Assembly: GCA_037893245.1 (NCBI GenBank)
Contig: JBAIAA010000076.1
Coordinates: forward strand, 124,001-188,000
Reading direction: 5' to 3'
Length of the DNA stretch: 64,000 nt
Source: Crossaster papposus
Taxonomy: Eukaryota > Echinodermata > Asteroidea > Velatida > Solasteridae
Each line of letters starts with the position of its first letter. The first letter of the stretch is position 1. Below are positions 48,373 to 59,993 of the stretch, in pieces. The position numbers were made by a program, and so were the translations under genes. The notes under the pieces were generated by a model. The model was not told where the DNA came from. It saw only the letters and a list, made by a program, of their open reading frames with translations, and ran no database searches.

Positions 48373-49329
48373 TTTTTTTGGGGCCACCCTGTATAACTTT
48401 ATGTAAATTTCTCCATCTTTAAAATTGCATTGCAACGAAATAAGAAAGTGAACGCCAAGGAAACAACAATCATCTGACAAACACAAAAGATTTTTTTTAA
48501 AAGCAATGTCGATAAATGTTGATGGAATAATTGACTGGTTTAAGGTCAATGAGATATTTAATGAGCAGGACATGATCAAGGGTGACAACTAATCTTACGA
48601 TCTCAAATTACTTAAGTTATATGTTCCATTGAGACAAAGTCAGACCTGCAATTACAAGGGTGTACTAAAAGTACCACGCTAAATTCCTAAAATACACACG
48701 TGCATCCACTAATTGTGTTTTTTTCCTTCATATTTTGACAGTTGAGACAATCTGAATGTATCATTGGAATTTGTTTTTAATTACTTATGCTGCCAGATTT
48801 AACTAGACCAATTCATTTCAGAATGTAATCAAGCAAAGCACAGATACGTAATCTTAATCGACCTTTAAATTCCTGGAATAATTTTGAGAAGCATTTTTAA
48901 TTTAGACAGCAGAGAGGATGGTCAAGTTGGAATGGCTGTAGTGCTCAAGGTTTGTACACAGGTTGAAATGCTGTAAAGTCCACCTTATTGCTAACAGGAG
49001 GCAATGCTGCATACATGTACATGTACATGATGTACATTGTACACATTGTACATAAATGTACCGCTCTCTTTAGCAAAAAATGGCAGTGACAGGAAAACAA
49101 CAGTTTCTAGAAACTAAATCATTTAAATGGGGCCCTTAATTTGTGAATATATTGTATGCATTAAGCATTGGGCTATCAAAAAAACAACAAACAACCAAGG
49201 TACAAGTACATGTACCGGTACATGCTCCTGCTATCAACAAGAGAGAGAGTAGTGTGAGCATTATACATACATTTATACAACAGGAAAAAAACCTATGAAA
49301 TTGACATGTTTCTAAATGTTTACACCTGA

Positions 49330-49691
49330 AGGTAGGATAAACCATTGGTAATTGCTTGAATTATCAATGGGTGGATTTGGGGGGTTGTATTTTATAGTAA
49401 AAACCGTTTAACTGACCTGTCCAAAGTTTTACAATCATAGATGCCGAGAAAAAAGCAAGAAAAACGGCGTTTGTTTTCAACCGGCGTCGGGCAGTTGTTC
49501 TTGTTCTTGGTTTTTTGCGATCGCCATTTGGCGATTTTGAGTTTTTTTAATACAATTTTTCAAAACAATTACAGGATATCTAGCGCAATCATTTTCCTGA
49601 ATGCCTAGAATCATTATTTACTTTCAGATAAGTAAGATATTTCTTAATAATTCTGTAGTAATTTTTTTTATGCAAATGGTTTATCTTACAT
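49330..49691 (+). mobile_element. TTAA-site MITE, family 2, copy 2
   Basis: The left end AGGTAGGATAAACCATTGG and the interior (GGATTTGGGGGGTTGTATTT, GCCGAGAAAAAAGC, CAGGATATCTAGCGCAATC) match the element at 34364-34739 throughout. The right flank is TTAA; the left flank is CTGA, presumably a decayed TTAA. The right end (GGTTTATCTTACAT) is more diverged than in the other copies, so this copy looks older. Confidence 0.85.
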
Positions 49692-50610
49692 TTAATATCA
49701 ACAAGAAGACATTCAAAAATAACATCTTAGAAAACTTAATAGATGATAAGTGGACACAAAAGGTTGCATGTGCTTAAAACAAATGTTATCTCAAAAAATA
49801 TGTTCTTTTTAAGGAAAATGCTCAATGTCATTTCTATTTGACGTGAAAATTGGCACGTCTGGTGCTTGTTAAAAAACAACTTTGCATTTCAATATTCCAA
49901 GAGCCTTATCTGTCGGGAATTGAAATCAAATTACTGGGCCATTTGAAGTGCACAAGTATCAAAATAGACAAGCACAATAATGCAATATTGAAGCAGAAAA
50001 TGTGAGTACATGCGTGAAGACATGTATTTTGGGAAGTATGAAGTGAATTGGTCTACCGGGTACATGTGTGAAGCTAGAAGGAAGACTTAGAATATGAAAT
50101 GAAAGGCACTATCTCTAGTGACCAATAACTGGAGGATGGTACAATGTAGGTATATTGTCTAGACACAGGAAGAAGATAAGTGATTAGTGGTGGGAGTTTG
50201 GGAATTGAAAGAATGGAAAAAAACCAAGAAATTCTTATCAGATTCAAATTGGAATCACTATACATAATAGGCATAACTCTAACTTTAACCCTACCTCCCT
50301 TGGAGGATTCAGGACTGTTTTGAAGTTACCGAACTGCGTGTCAAAATTGTAGAGAGTTGCGAGTTGAGGACAGGTAGATATAAAGGTAGATAGTGTAGTG
50401 GGAAGACATCAGAGGAACATAAAGAGTCTTACATGAATACTGACCACATTGACAGACTGTCAATATAACTGACAATTTCAACCATGTAGACATTGGATTC
50501 AAGCCACTGGGGGTAATCAAAACTCACACATGACTGAGAAGCTAAACAGACACTGTAATGCAAATACAGTTACAACATCTTACAGGTATTTCCTTACTTT
50601 TATGCGACAT

Positions 50611-50852
50611 TTAACCAGTTCGCGCCGGGATTATTTTAACATCGCCGAGCCCACGGGCGGGATTATTTTTAACGAAACTCAATCCGAAGCGTGTTCAGGC
50701 TGATAGTGCCGGGAAGCACACCCACGCATTTCCGGCCTTGCGCGCTGCTGACATACATTTCCGAACTTGAACTTGGCGTGTTTATGCGTCATCCGTTTTG
50801 AATCTGGGAAAATATTTGCGTTTATATACGTCATCCGGCGCGAACTGGTTAA
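50611..50852 (-). mobile_element. TTAA-flanked MITE, family 1, copy 2
   Basis: A 242-bp element flanked by TTAA, with ends CCAGTTCGCGCCGG and its inverse. Differs at only a few positions from the copy at 57788-58029 and lies in the same PWP2 intron region, in opposite orientation to 187-453. The - strand frame over it is a shadow shared by both copies. Confidence 0.87.
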
Positions 50853-52061
50853 GAAGCTGCCCAGGGTGTTATAAGTGTCTACACAATGTGTATAAATAAA
50901 ACTCATATCCCTTTATGGGGGGAAACGTTTATCAAAACTCTTATTTCAAGTGTTTTATATTATTCTAACAGGAAACTTAGGCATGGTAAAAATGGTTGCA
51001 TGTGTTAGACAAATCTCAGAATCTACTGAAATGTTGTCTGAAATAATACTCTACATGAGTGACTGTATCAAGTTTCTCCAGGAATTCTAAAATGCAACCA
51101 GACCTTAGTTCTGCCTTTCATCCAGAGAAAACAACACGTGGGACTAAAACAAATAGCTACCTTTTTATTGCATTACAATAAGTTTTAATATAAAAAAATA
51201 ATAAAAAACAAAAAAAAGTTAAAGCTGTTGATATTGTAATCATTTCAATCAAATATTTAGAGGTACATGTTGTAAACTAAACATATATTTAGAATATATG
51301 CAGAGAAAATGATTGAAATAGTTCCAATAACAATAGTTTAAATGTAATTTCTTTCCATTTTCCCCATAGAAAGTCACATACAGGGCGAGAGAAGTTCCTT
51401 TGCTACAAGAATATTTGTGAATACATATTAGGCAATATACACTGACAGTACATTGTAGGTACTGTACCTGTATAGAAATAAATACATAGACAATGTTTTG
51501 GGCTTTACACAGATTTGTGAATTTCTGAATTTACTCTTTTTTTGGTTTCAAAGTTACAATGCATGTACGTGTACCCATGCAGTACCGATAATTTGAAATT
51601 GGGATTTCCATAGTAGCTTTATATTTCGTACAGTCCCAAATACAGCCTTGCTAGTTGCTACCAATGTATCTGGGGAATCTATTTTTTAATTAAGATCGGG
51701 AGCAGGAAGCATATTGTATAGTCAAGGATGGAATGGTACAGCAATCCACGTTCAAGGCTTGTATTTATTGACATGGATACTCCAAGTGAGTCATTGATGA
51801 GTTGTGTTGATTTATGGGATAAGTCTGGAGACATGTAGTTTACAGTATGTAAGCTGCTTTAACAGCTTTTACAAAAGTCACATCAATCGTACAAATGACT
51901 ATGGCATTTTATTTGTCTCTCAATAAATTTCAAGTGGTTCACAACAATGCCTCTACTTTAATTATCAATGCCTCTACTTTATTAATCCCTCCACTTCTGA
52001 AAAGCATCTTTAGATCTAGGAATTACATTCACTTCTCTGTGGAGTTTAGAGGAGTTTATTA

Positions 52062-52230
52062 GAGGGAGGTGGTTTTTAGAGGGAGGTGGTTTTTAGAGGG
52101 AGGTGGTTTTTAGAGGGAGGTGGTTTTCTAGAGAGAGGTAGTTTTTAGAGAGGTGATGATTTCTAGAGGGAGGTAGTTTTTAGAGAGAAGTGGCTTTTAG
52201 AGAGGTCAATTTTGAAGAGAGGTTTTTTAA
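52062..52230 (+). repeat. Minisatellite (AGAGGGAGGTGGTTTTT), ~18-bp unit
   Basis: Four near-perfect 18-bp units are followed by several degenerate ones (AGAGAGAGGTAGTTTTT, AGAGAGAAGTGGCTTTT). Confidence 0.88.
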
Positions 52231-53847
52231 ATGGTGGTTTAGAAGATGGCCAAACCTTGTTTTAGGATTCCACCACATTTATCAATGTTCCAGTCTTCAA
52301 GATCAATGAGTTGTACATGTACCAATCTATCCAAACTGTGATGCTCCTGGCCTGTGTCTGAAGGCCAATTGATTCACTTTACATGTATTCACACATGAGA
52401 TTCATGTGAATTCCTCGGGTACATTACAGAATTGCTACACATGGTCTTGAATGCAAACATCAGTCAAGGAAGAAGTGGATACCATACTGCTGCTCATAAT
52501 CCACTTAACGTTCTCTCATTTCTTACCCAGGGACAAATCAGACTCTATAACTTCAATCATGCAAAATACATAACTTGGGCATAAAATATACAAGAGACTA
52601 ATCACAGTAAAATCCATCAATGCTGAACAGAAACCCGAGACCCATTAATTATTAGCAACAACTGAAGGAGGCTACATGTATTGGCTGTGATCACTTGCTT
52701 AATGATCCATGTCAGCAACTACACGGATCCCATTATGAACCAAACCAAGATAAATTAATTAACCTTTACACTGCTTATTTCAAATTTCCTTAAGGACAGA
52801 ACTAATACAAATGCCAATTGATGTTAATGGGAGTAACATCCAATGAATGAAGCTCGTCAAGAATCATTGTCATTAACCCCAACAATTTACCAGGAAATTC
52901 AACACATTTCTCATTCAACCAAGACTCCGGTAATGCTAAGCTTCATAATTTACAATTTACATGCAGTCTTTTTTGTCTCTGACAACTGAGAAGTTCAGGT
53001 AATTATACGAGTCAAAAACATCTAGAAATGATTGGCAGTTAATCTTTTAAAAGGATGTTTATCTATTTACTGCTCAAAATAAGATAAAGGAATTCCTTCA
53101 CCAAGTACCAGTGCCATGCCTCTTCAGTCACATCTGTTGGGAATTCAAGCCTGCACTATTACTAGACGGAGAAAAACATCAAGCTTCGTGATGAAAGAAA
53201 TCCGATGTCAGCTTTGGAAATTTCAGTTCTTTCAGAGTGAAATAAGTCTTAAAGGGGGAATTCCGCCCTAAAACCCTCCCAACATTTCAGGTTTTGGATT
53301 GTTTACTTACCCTACAACTGAAAATCTCATTGTTCCCGAGAAAAGACAGAAAAAACAACAACAAAAACTGGTTATTTACATCTGACACGGCAGATATTTA
53401 GTGGCATGCACCTTTCCAGTCGTGCAGATAGATGATTAAATGTGTGATAAACGTATAACCTACACAGTTTGTCAGTCGCACAAATGTTTCTCCAACGTCT
53501 GCAGAATGCTCAATTTTTAGGATACACAATTTTGACCCTTAGAATACGTTTGCACATGACTTTCGCAGGAAAAACACAAACAAATGCAAATTATTAAAGG
53601 CTGTTTCTGTAGAAGTTCCTATTCTATTTTTACATGCTCTTTTTAGATAAGACCATTGCATTATGTATTTGCATATGCATTTTGTAGCCCAATTAAATGC
53701 TTCTCCAACTGCGAAATAACAAAACCTGAACTGTTAGTGTGGGGTCTCTTCAACTGTTAATATCTGTAAAGTCATACCATGGTCTTACCAGTACATCCTC
53801 ATACATGTACCGGTAGATCAGTAGAATTCCTCCCTGATGAACCCACT

Positions 53848-53933
53848 GCCCCCCCCCTCCCCCCTTAATAAACTCACTGCCCCCCCCCCCCCTCCCCCCT
53901 TAATAAACCCACTGGCACCCCCCCCCCCCCCCC
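53848..53933 (+). repeat. C-rich repeat (C-run plus TTAATAAACCCACTG)
   Basis: Three to four units of a poly-C/CTCC tract followed by CCTTAATAAACTCACTG. The proline-rich frame is an artefact. Confidence 0.88.
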
Positions 53934-56023
53934 ATGATAAACCCGCTCACAATCCCCATTATCGATTTTTTATCCTGCAGCCTCCCACCCGCAAGATATT
54001 AAAAATCCTCTGTCACATTTCACTGAGTTAGAAAAAAAATCACCTGCAGAGATGTCACTTGAGACCTGTTGTTCTCTGAGCAAGTCTGACAGTGTGTTAT
54101 GAATGACAGGTTTGTGGTAACAGTTAATTTCATACCTGAGTCATCCAGGGATAACCTGTTCTTTTAATACCATCTTTCATCACTGGTTGCTCATCAGAAA
54201 AGTGAAAGGTGGGCAATGTGTACACGTATCAACACAATGTTAAATACAAGTGCAACTAAAGCAGAATGCATTGAGTTGAAGAGTTTATTTTTTCCAATGC
54301 ATTTCCCTCAAACTTTAGAATCCTCCACAGTCATTCTAAATCAGCAGAATGTACAAGCTTCAAATTGAACAAGTTCATACATGTCATAATAAAAATATAG
54401 AGTAACTATGCTATAAAGGCAAAGTGTGTGGTGAAATAACACTCCTGAAATAATGTCTAACTGCGGAGAACCTACTGAGGATTATTCATAATTAAGACAG
54501 TAGCCGACCTAAATCACACCCACACTAACACATTGCTCTCAAGTCAAGCAGAACGGATCCTATTAGAGCCAACAACCGACTCATAATCAGAGGGAATGCA
54601 CTTTCTTTATGGACCCCTTAGAAAAAACGTTGGCCGTGTCTTAGAAAGCTGACGAACCTGATCCACCTCGCAGTGCAGGTGTATTGTGCCATCGGGATGA
54701 GAGTCATATCAAATTATACTACAATCATATTCCTAGTGAAAGGAAATGTTATGGCAATGCAAGAGAGGTTTGGAATGAAGGCAGTTATGCACTTTGGTTG
54801 TGAGAAGGGAGTTAGCGCCACAAAGAATGGCATTAGTAGCGGTATGGTAGGGTTGTATTACAGGAAGGCTGTAGTGGATTAGCAATCATAAACCATATTT
54901 AGGATATGTCTGGTAGTATTTGTGTCTCTAGTCTGCTTCCCTGACAAGACAATGCCTAGCCGTCTAAATTGTAGGTCAGGTAGTCACCAGCGAAAAAAAA
55001 TATTAAACAAATCATGACACACTGCAGCTATTTTCACACGCTGCAACATTTGTAATTGTTTTTCCTGCATTGGCTTTACATGGTGATATTGGGCATTTTG
55101 TCTGGTGCAGATCTTTACCTATGTGAGCTTCGGTTTATGCAAAAAGAAAAACAATCTGGGTCCACGGACATTTTTTTGTTCACCATACAACTATTTTACT
55201 CCCAGAAACATTCTACCATCGCAAATTTCAAAATATCAATGTACAAGTATATGGAAAACTTTATGGAAGAATTCCTCGTGTTTTGGTCCCGTGTCATTTT
55301 CAGCTACGGTACCAGCCCTAATGTTAATCAGAAAATTGGAAACATTTGGTCTGGGAACCAGACTATTGTTTCCGAGGTATAAATATCCAAAAAATAATGT
55401 ATCAACAAAAACTTTAAGTAATGAGTATTTAGAAGGTCACCAATATTCATTCCCATCTAAAAAAAACCACCAAAACACATTCTAAATTTGTAACACTTAA
55501 TTAAAATATATGTTGGCAAAACCAAAATTTAAATTAAAAACTAAACTGCTTTCCGACTGGAACAATTCAAGATAGACAAATCAAATAATTTAGTAGGGCC
55601 TGATGAGACTTCAATCTTAACAAGATATTTTTCAAAGCCAAAATGTATTCAATGCAATGTTTCCCATTCATGTAATTAATTTGATTGTGTGTTTTTATGA
55701 TAAACAGATTGGTTGTGACCTTGGATGTAGGATGTTGGGGAGGAGAATGTATGTCAATTCAATAGGCGTGTAGTGTTCATTTGCTTAATTCTGGCAAATA
55801 GAAAAAAAAAAAAAACTAAGACAAAAACTGAGTTTTAAATTTACAACATGTAGAGCTGCTTTGTTATTCTAGTCAATTTTATCATTTCAAAACTGTTTAT
55901 GAAGTATCATAACACACTTTGCCATTATTTTCATAACAAGGCGTGACACACATTCTGAACCTTCCTTCTTCTAAAGCTCCAATGTCACAACTCGGCACAA
56001 ATTATTGCCACTTCAGCTGTTCT

Positions 56024-56150
56024 ATTATTAGGTAGCTATGATTTTGAGTGGCACAAACGAATCAAATAACAATTTAAAGGAACGGACGTTTTTCTTTCAT
56101 TGAAGCAACCTCATTCTGTCTAGAACTGAAAATCATGGCTACCTAATAAT
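56024..56150. repeat. Short inverted repeat next to a SINE
   Basis: ATTATTAGGTAGC(T/C)ATGATTTT at 56024-56045 is inverted at 56129-56150, giving 22-bp arms with one difference around an 83-bp spacer. It ends 5 bp before the SINE at 56155, so the SINE may have inserted at its AT-rich edge. Confidence 0.7.
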
Positions 56151-56154
56151 AATG

Positions 56155-56500
56155 GAGTGCCGTGGCCTCGTGGTCTAGAGCATTGAATTTGTAATCTGTA
56201 GGTAAAGCTACAGGTTGTGGGTTCGAATCCGGCCTTGGACTATGGTGTGCCCTTGTCAAGGCACTTTGTCACTCATTGCCTCACACAGGAGTAAATGGGT
56301 ACCTGTGAGGGCAGAGAGGGTTATTGTGGTTGATTTAGCTGCTTTGTGCCGAAAATAATGGCAGCATGAAGCTGTATACTCCCCAGGGAGCTGAGATGGT
56401 ATTTGGAAAGTTTCATGGGCCCAATGACCGGGGTAATAATGTTAAGCGCTTTGAGACTTTGGTGATAAAGCGCTACATAAGCACCGCACATTACTATTTT
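56155..56500 (+). mobile_element. tRNA-derived SINE
   Basis: The head GAGTGCCGTGGCCTCGTGG carries an A-box-like segment, and GGGTTCGAATCC at about 56219-56230 is a perfect Pol III B box. The body contains CCTTGTCAAGGCACTTTGTC and GAGTAAATGGGTACCTGTGA. The 3' end, TTAAGCGCTTTGAGACTTTG and AAGCGCTACATAAGC, is the kind of tail shared by widespread metazoan SINEs and their partner LINEs. It ends in AT-rich sequence. It lies about 1 kb from the PWP2 exon, on the opposite strand. Non-coding. Confidence 0.88.
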
Positions 56501-57507
56501 TAATATTTTTATTTGACAGGTAACAGATGAAAATGTTGAATAAGTAACATGATTATAACAGAAAAAGAAAAGCTCCATCATTGCACGCTTGACATAAAAT
56601 GCCTCGGGCTATAAATTCTGCCGACAAATATTTTAGGGAATAGAAGCAGAAGGAGCTCCATTCAAAACTGTTAAGACTGACATGTGACAATCAAAAACTG
56701 TTCCAATTGCCTCATACAAACACATAATGGCAGGAGGTGGCAGATTATTGACTGGGTGGTACAGTACCCGTGTGATGTTGCCACGGTACCAAGCATCCTT
56801 CAAGATGCACCCGCAGGCATCCCTTCACAAACTGGTATACGCTTACTAGGCAACCAACATCAAACAGCTGTCAGTCCCATGATGCTCCAGGGCTCGAGAG
56901 ATTGTACATGGATAATCAATGATGTAACGATGCAGGGGGTGCAAAGTGGCATGGGTGTATACCCCTTAGGCAAGCAGGTGCCGTCTTTGTACATATATGG
57001 TCTACACACCTACTACTCTCTCTATCACATGCTTTGGTCGAGCTCCGCCCCATGTAATTAGTTTAAGCACGATTTGCCAGTAGAGGCCGACATTATACTG
57101 TACAATCTCTCAGCAGTTTGTTTATACAATACATGTAATATGCCATGAGAAATGTAGTAATCAAATCTTCTTGTTAGGCACACACTTCGACTCTAAATCC
57201 GAATGGATTATTGAAAAAAAATACAATTTGTAGAGAATGTGCACATATCGGTATCATAAACAATACATTACAACCTGCTGAGAAAACAATTATTAACAAC
57301 TTAAATGAATTCCGCCAAAGTTTAAATTTAGGACTACAAAGATTTACTCTGTTCACTTCAGCACTACAGACAAGAATTTGAATTTCAATGATGTGGTTAT
57401 TATACAAAAATTGTTTAGTGGAAGGTTAAGGGGAACCCAAGACCTAAATGTATCTTCCACACGAAGTGGAATTAATTAATAACATAAGAAAAGTAGAAAG
57501 AACTTAC

Positions 57508-57733
57508 ATATTTCCCAGATCTTGAAACTTTCTAGTCAGGCTTTTTTGCAGCGATCTCAACAATGCTTGTGTCGAGCTAGACTGGGTGTGGAAACGTGGG
57601 CAGTGAAGGGTTAAGAGATGCTCAGACCACGCTAGATAGAACTCAAGATGAGCTGATGACTCAAGTTGAGTTGCTAAAAAACTCAACATCTTCTCGATGT
57701 AGGTCATTGGAAGACTCTGACACACTGACTCAA
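57508..57733 (-). CDS. PWP2: PWP2, penultimate exon (Utp12 domain)
   Basis: On the - strand an acceptor (TTTTTGCATTAG, AG at 57735-57734) opens a 226-base exon: two bases, 74 whole codons and two bases, ending at donor GTAAGTTC. The peptide runs ESVCQSLPMTYIEKMLSFLA and then HLEFYLAWSEHLLTLH; the PWP2 Utp12 region reads, from memory of the human protein, SSLPELYVEKVLEFLA and HLEFYLLWTHKLLMLHG. The end (LQKSLTRKFQDLGNM) corresponds to human LQKSIQRHLDDLSKL and continues into the exon at 43130. The Utp12 domain mediates assembly of UTP-B subunits in the small-subunit processome. A MITE sits 54 bp upstream of the exon. Earlier exons were not found up to 64000. Confidence 0.93.
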
Positions 57734-57787
57734 CTAATGCAAAAATAAAAGAGTAAACAGCACAAATTAGATCCAATGGTTCAGTTG

Positions 57788-58029
57788 TTAACCAGTTCGC
57801 GCCGTGATTATTTTAACATCACCGAGCCCACGGGCGGGATTATTTTTAACGAAACTCGATCCGAAGCGGTTTCAGGCTGATAGTGCCGGGAAGCACACCC
57901 ACGCATTTCCGGCCTTGCGCGCTGCTGACATACATTTCCGAACTTGAACTTGGCGTGTTTATGCGTCATCCGTTTTGAATTTGGGAAATTTTTTGCGTTT
58001 ATATACGTCATCCGGCGCAAACTGGTTAA
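57788..58029 (-). mobile_element. TTAA-flanked MITE, family 1, copy 3
   Basis: A 242-bp element with TTAA flanks, ends CCAGTTCGCGCC and the inverse with one change (GGCGCAAACTGG). Almost identical to 50611-50852. Its near edge is 54 bp from the start of the PWP2 exon, inside the region where branch point and polypyrimidine tract normally lie. Confidence 0.87.
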
Positions 58030-58848
58030 CAGGCACTGTATTGTTGCGAGGCTTATACACGTAGCAAGTCAGAATTGTCTCTTTGTCAATATATTTCATT
58101 GATCTAAAGAACCCCTTTAGACAAACAAACTTTTACAAGCATAACTCCAAAAGATATACATTGTAATAGTTTGTGACTTGAAAAATCACAATGATCCATT
58201 AAAGAAATACAATTGTTGGTTTGTGTAAAAGTTTCATCAGATTCTTTTCTGGGGTTTTGAAACAACTAAAGAAACACCCTGAGATTTGTATTTTGGTTGA
58301 TAAGACACTGCCATTCCCGTGAATTCACACATATTAAGTAGCAAGTAAATACAGTTTAAAGTTAATGCAAAGAAACTTGTGGATATGTGTTGTTCAATCA
58401 CTGAAACTCCCGAGATGCTTCCGAGTGAAAGCCTGAAACAAATATTCCTAAAGGGGCTCAAATCCATGATCTAAGGTTTATTTAACCCAAAACAATAAAG
58501 AAGGTGAGGAGAGAAGAGACGAGGGAAGAAAAGCGAGCAATTCAATTAGGGGCCGGTCAAACTGACAGGGGACCGACTAACAGAAGCAGAGCTTCAAAGA
58601 CTCAACAGCAATACAGTGAATCAGCCAATACTTGCAGATGAACTTAAACCGGAAAGGAAAAAAAATCAATTCTAGGACAGTGCAAGCAAACACTGTCTTT
58701 AATTCAAATGGACGAATTTAAATGGATTGGATGCAAAACAAGACAAAGAAATAAAAAACAAGTCGTCTTGGACTAGAGTCTGATGCATATTGCATCTATC
58801 TAAAATGAAAGCTAAATAAAGATGTGCTTTAAGAGGGGGTACCACAAA

Positions 58849-59993
58849 GAGGTACCCTGGTACCACAAACCACAAGGAGGTACCACAAACCACAAGGAGG
58901 TACCACAAACCACAAGGAGGTACCACAAACCACAAGGAGGTACCACAAACCACAAAGAGGTACCACAAACCACAAAGAGGTACCACAAACCACAAGGAGG
59001 TACCACAAACCACAATGAGGTACCACAATGAGGTACCACAAACCACAAGGAGGTACCACAAACCACAAGGAGGTACCACAAACCACAAGGAGGTACCACA
59101 AGGAGGTACCACAAACCACAAGGAGGTACCACAAGGAGGTACCACAAACCACAAGGAGGTACCACAAACCACAAAGAGGTACCACAAACCACAAAGAGGT
59201 ACCACAAACCACAAGGAGGTACCACAAACCACAAGGAGGTACCACAAACCACAAGGAGGTACCACAAACCACAAGGAGGTACCACAAACCACAAGGAGGT
59301 ACCACAAACCACAAGGAGGTACCACAAACCACAAGGAGGTACCACAAACCACAAGGAGGTACCACAAACCACAAAGAGGTACCACAAACCACAAAGAGGT
59401 ACCACAAACCACAAAGAGGTACCACAAACCACAAAGAGGTACCACAAACCACAAAGAGGTACCACAAACCACAAAGAGGTACCACAAACCACAAGGAGGT
59501 ACCACAAACTACAATGAGGTACCACAATGAGGTACCACAAACCACAAGGAGGTACCACAAACCACAAGGAGGTACCACAAGGAGGTACCACAAACCACAA
59601 GGAGGTACCACAAACCACAAGGAGGTACCACAAACCACAAGGAGGTACCACAAACCACAAAGAGGTACCACAAAGAGGTACCACAAACCACAAAGAGGTA
59701 CCACAAAGAGGTACCACAAACCACAAAGAGGTACCACAAACCACAAAGAGGTACCACAAACCACAAAGAGGTACCACAAACCACAAAGAGGTACCACAAA
59801 CCACAAGGAGGTACCACAAACCACAAGGAGGTACCACAAGGAGGTACCACAAGGAGGTACCACAAACCACAAAGAGGTACCACAAACCACAAGGAGGTAC
59901 CACAAACCACAAAGAGGTACCACAAACCACAAGGAAGTACCACAAACCACAAGGAGGTACCACAAACCACAAGGAGGTACCACAAACCACAAA
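58849..59993 (+). repeat. KpnI-site minisatellite open in all six frames
   Basis: More than fifty units of 20 bp (GGTACCACAAACCACAAGGA) mixed with shortened 13-bp units lacking AACCACA. G/A (AAGGAGG versus AAAGAGG) variants run in blocks. The unit has no stop codon in any frame of either strand and 20 is not a multiple of 3, so every frame stays open through a 60-base, 20-residue superperiod. This explains apparent proteins of up to about 400 residues on both strands. It is non-coding on present evidence. Confidence 0.95.

Larger units (their letters stand above)
43131..57507 (-). other. PWP2: Last intron of PWP2 (14.4 kb)
   Basis: Bounded on the - strand by a consensus donor (GTAAGTTC from 57507 downward) and the TATTAG acceptor at 43131. 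It contains at least five tandem arrays, four to six MITE-type elements, tRNA-like repeat arrays and one SINE. 50853-52060, 52232-53840 and 53940-56020 have no gene and no clear repeat. 52600-52960 is rich in TAATTA/TTAATT words and looks like possible regulatory DNA, which cannot be shown from one sequence. No nested gene was recognised. Confidence 0.8.

Noticed and set aside
55056-55485. Two overlapping + strand frames of 108 and 126 codons
   Set aside because: Overlap in different frames, no ATG context or domain; probably chance.
56684-57061. 125-codon + strand frame next to the PWP2 exon
   Set aside because: Begins with GTG, no recognised domain, no splice or promoter evidence; sequence is less AT-rich than its surroundings but not convincingly coding.
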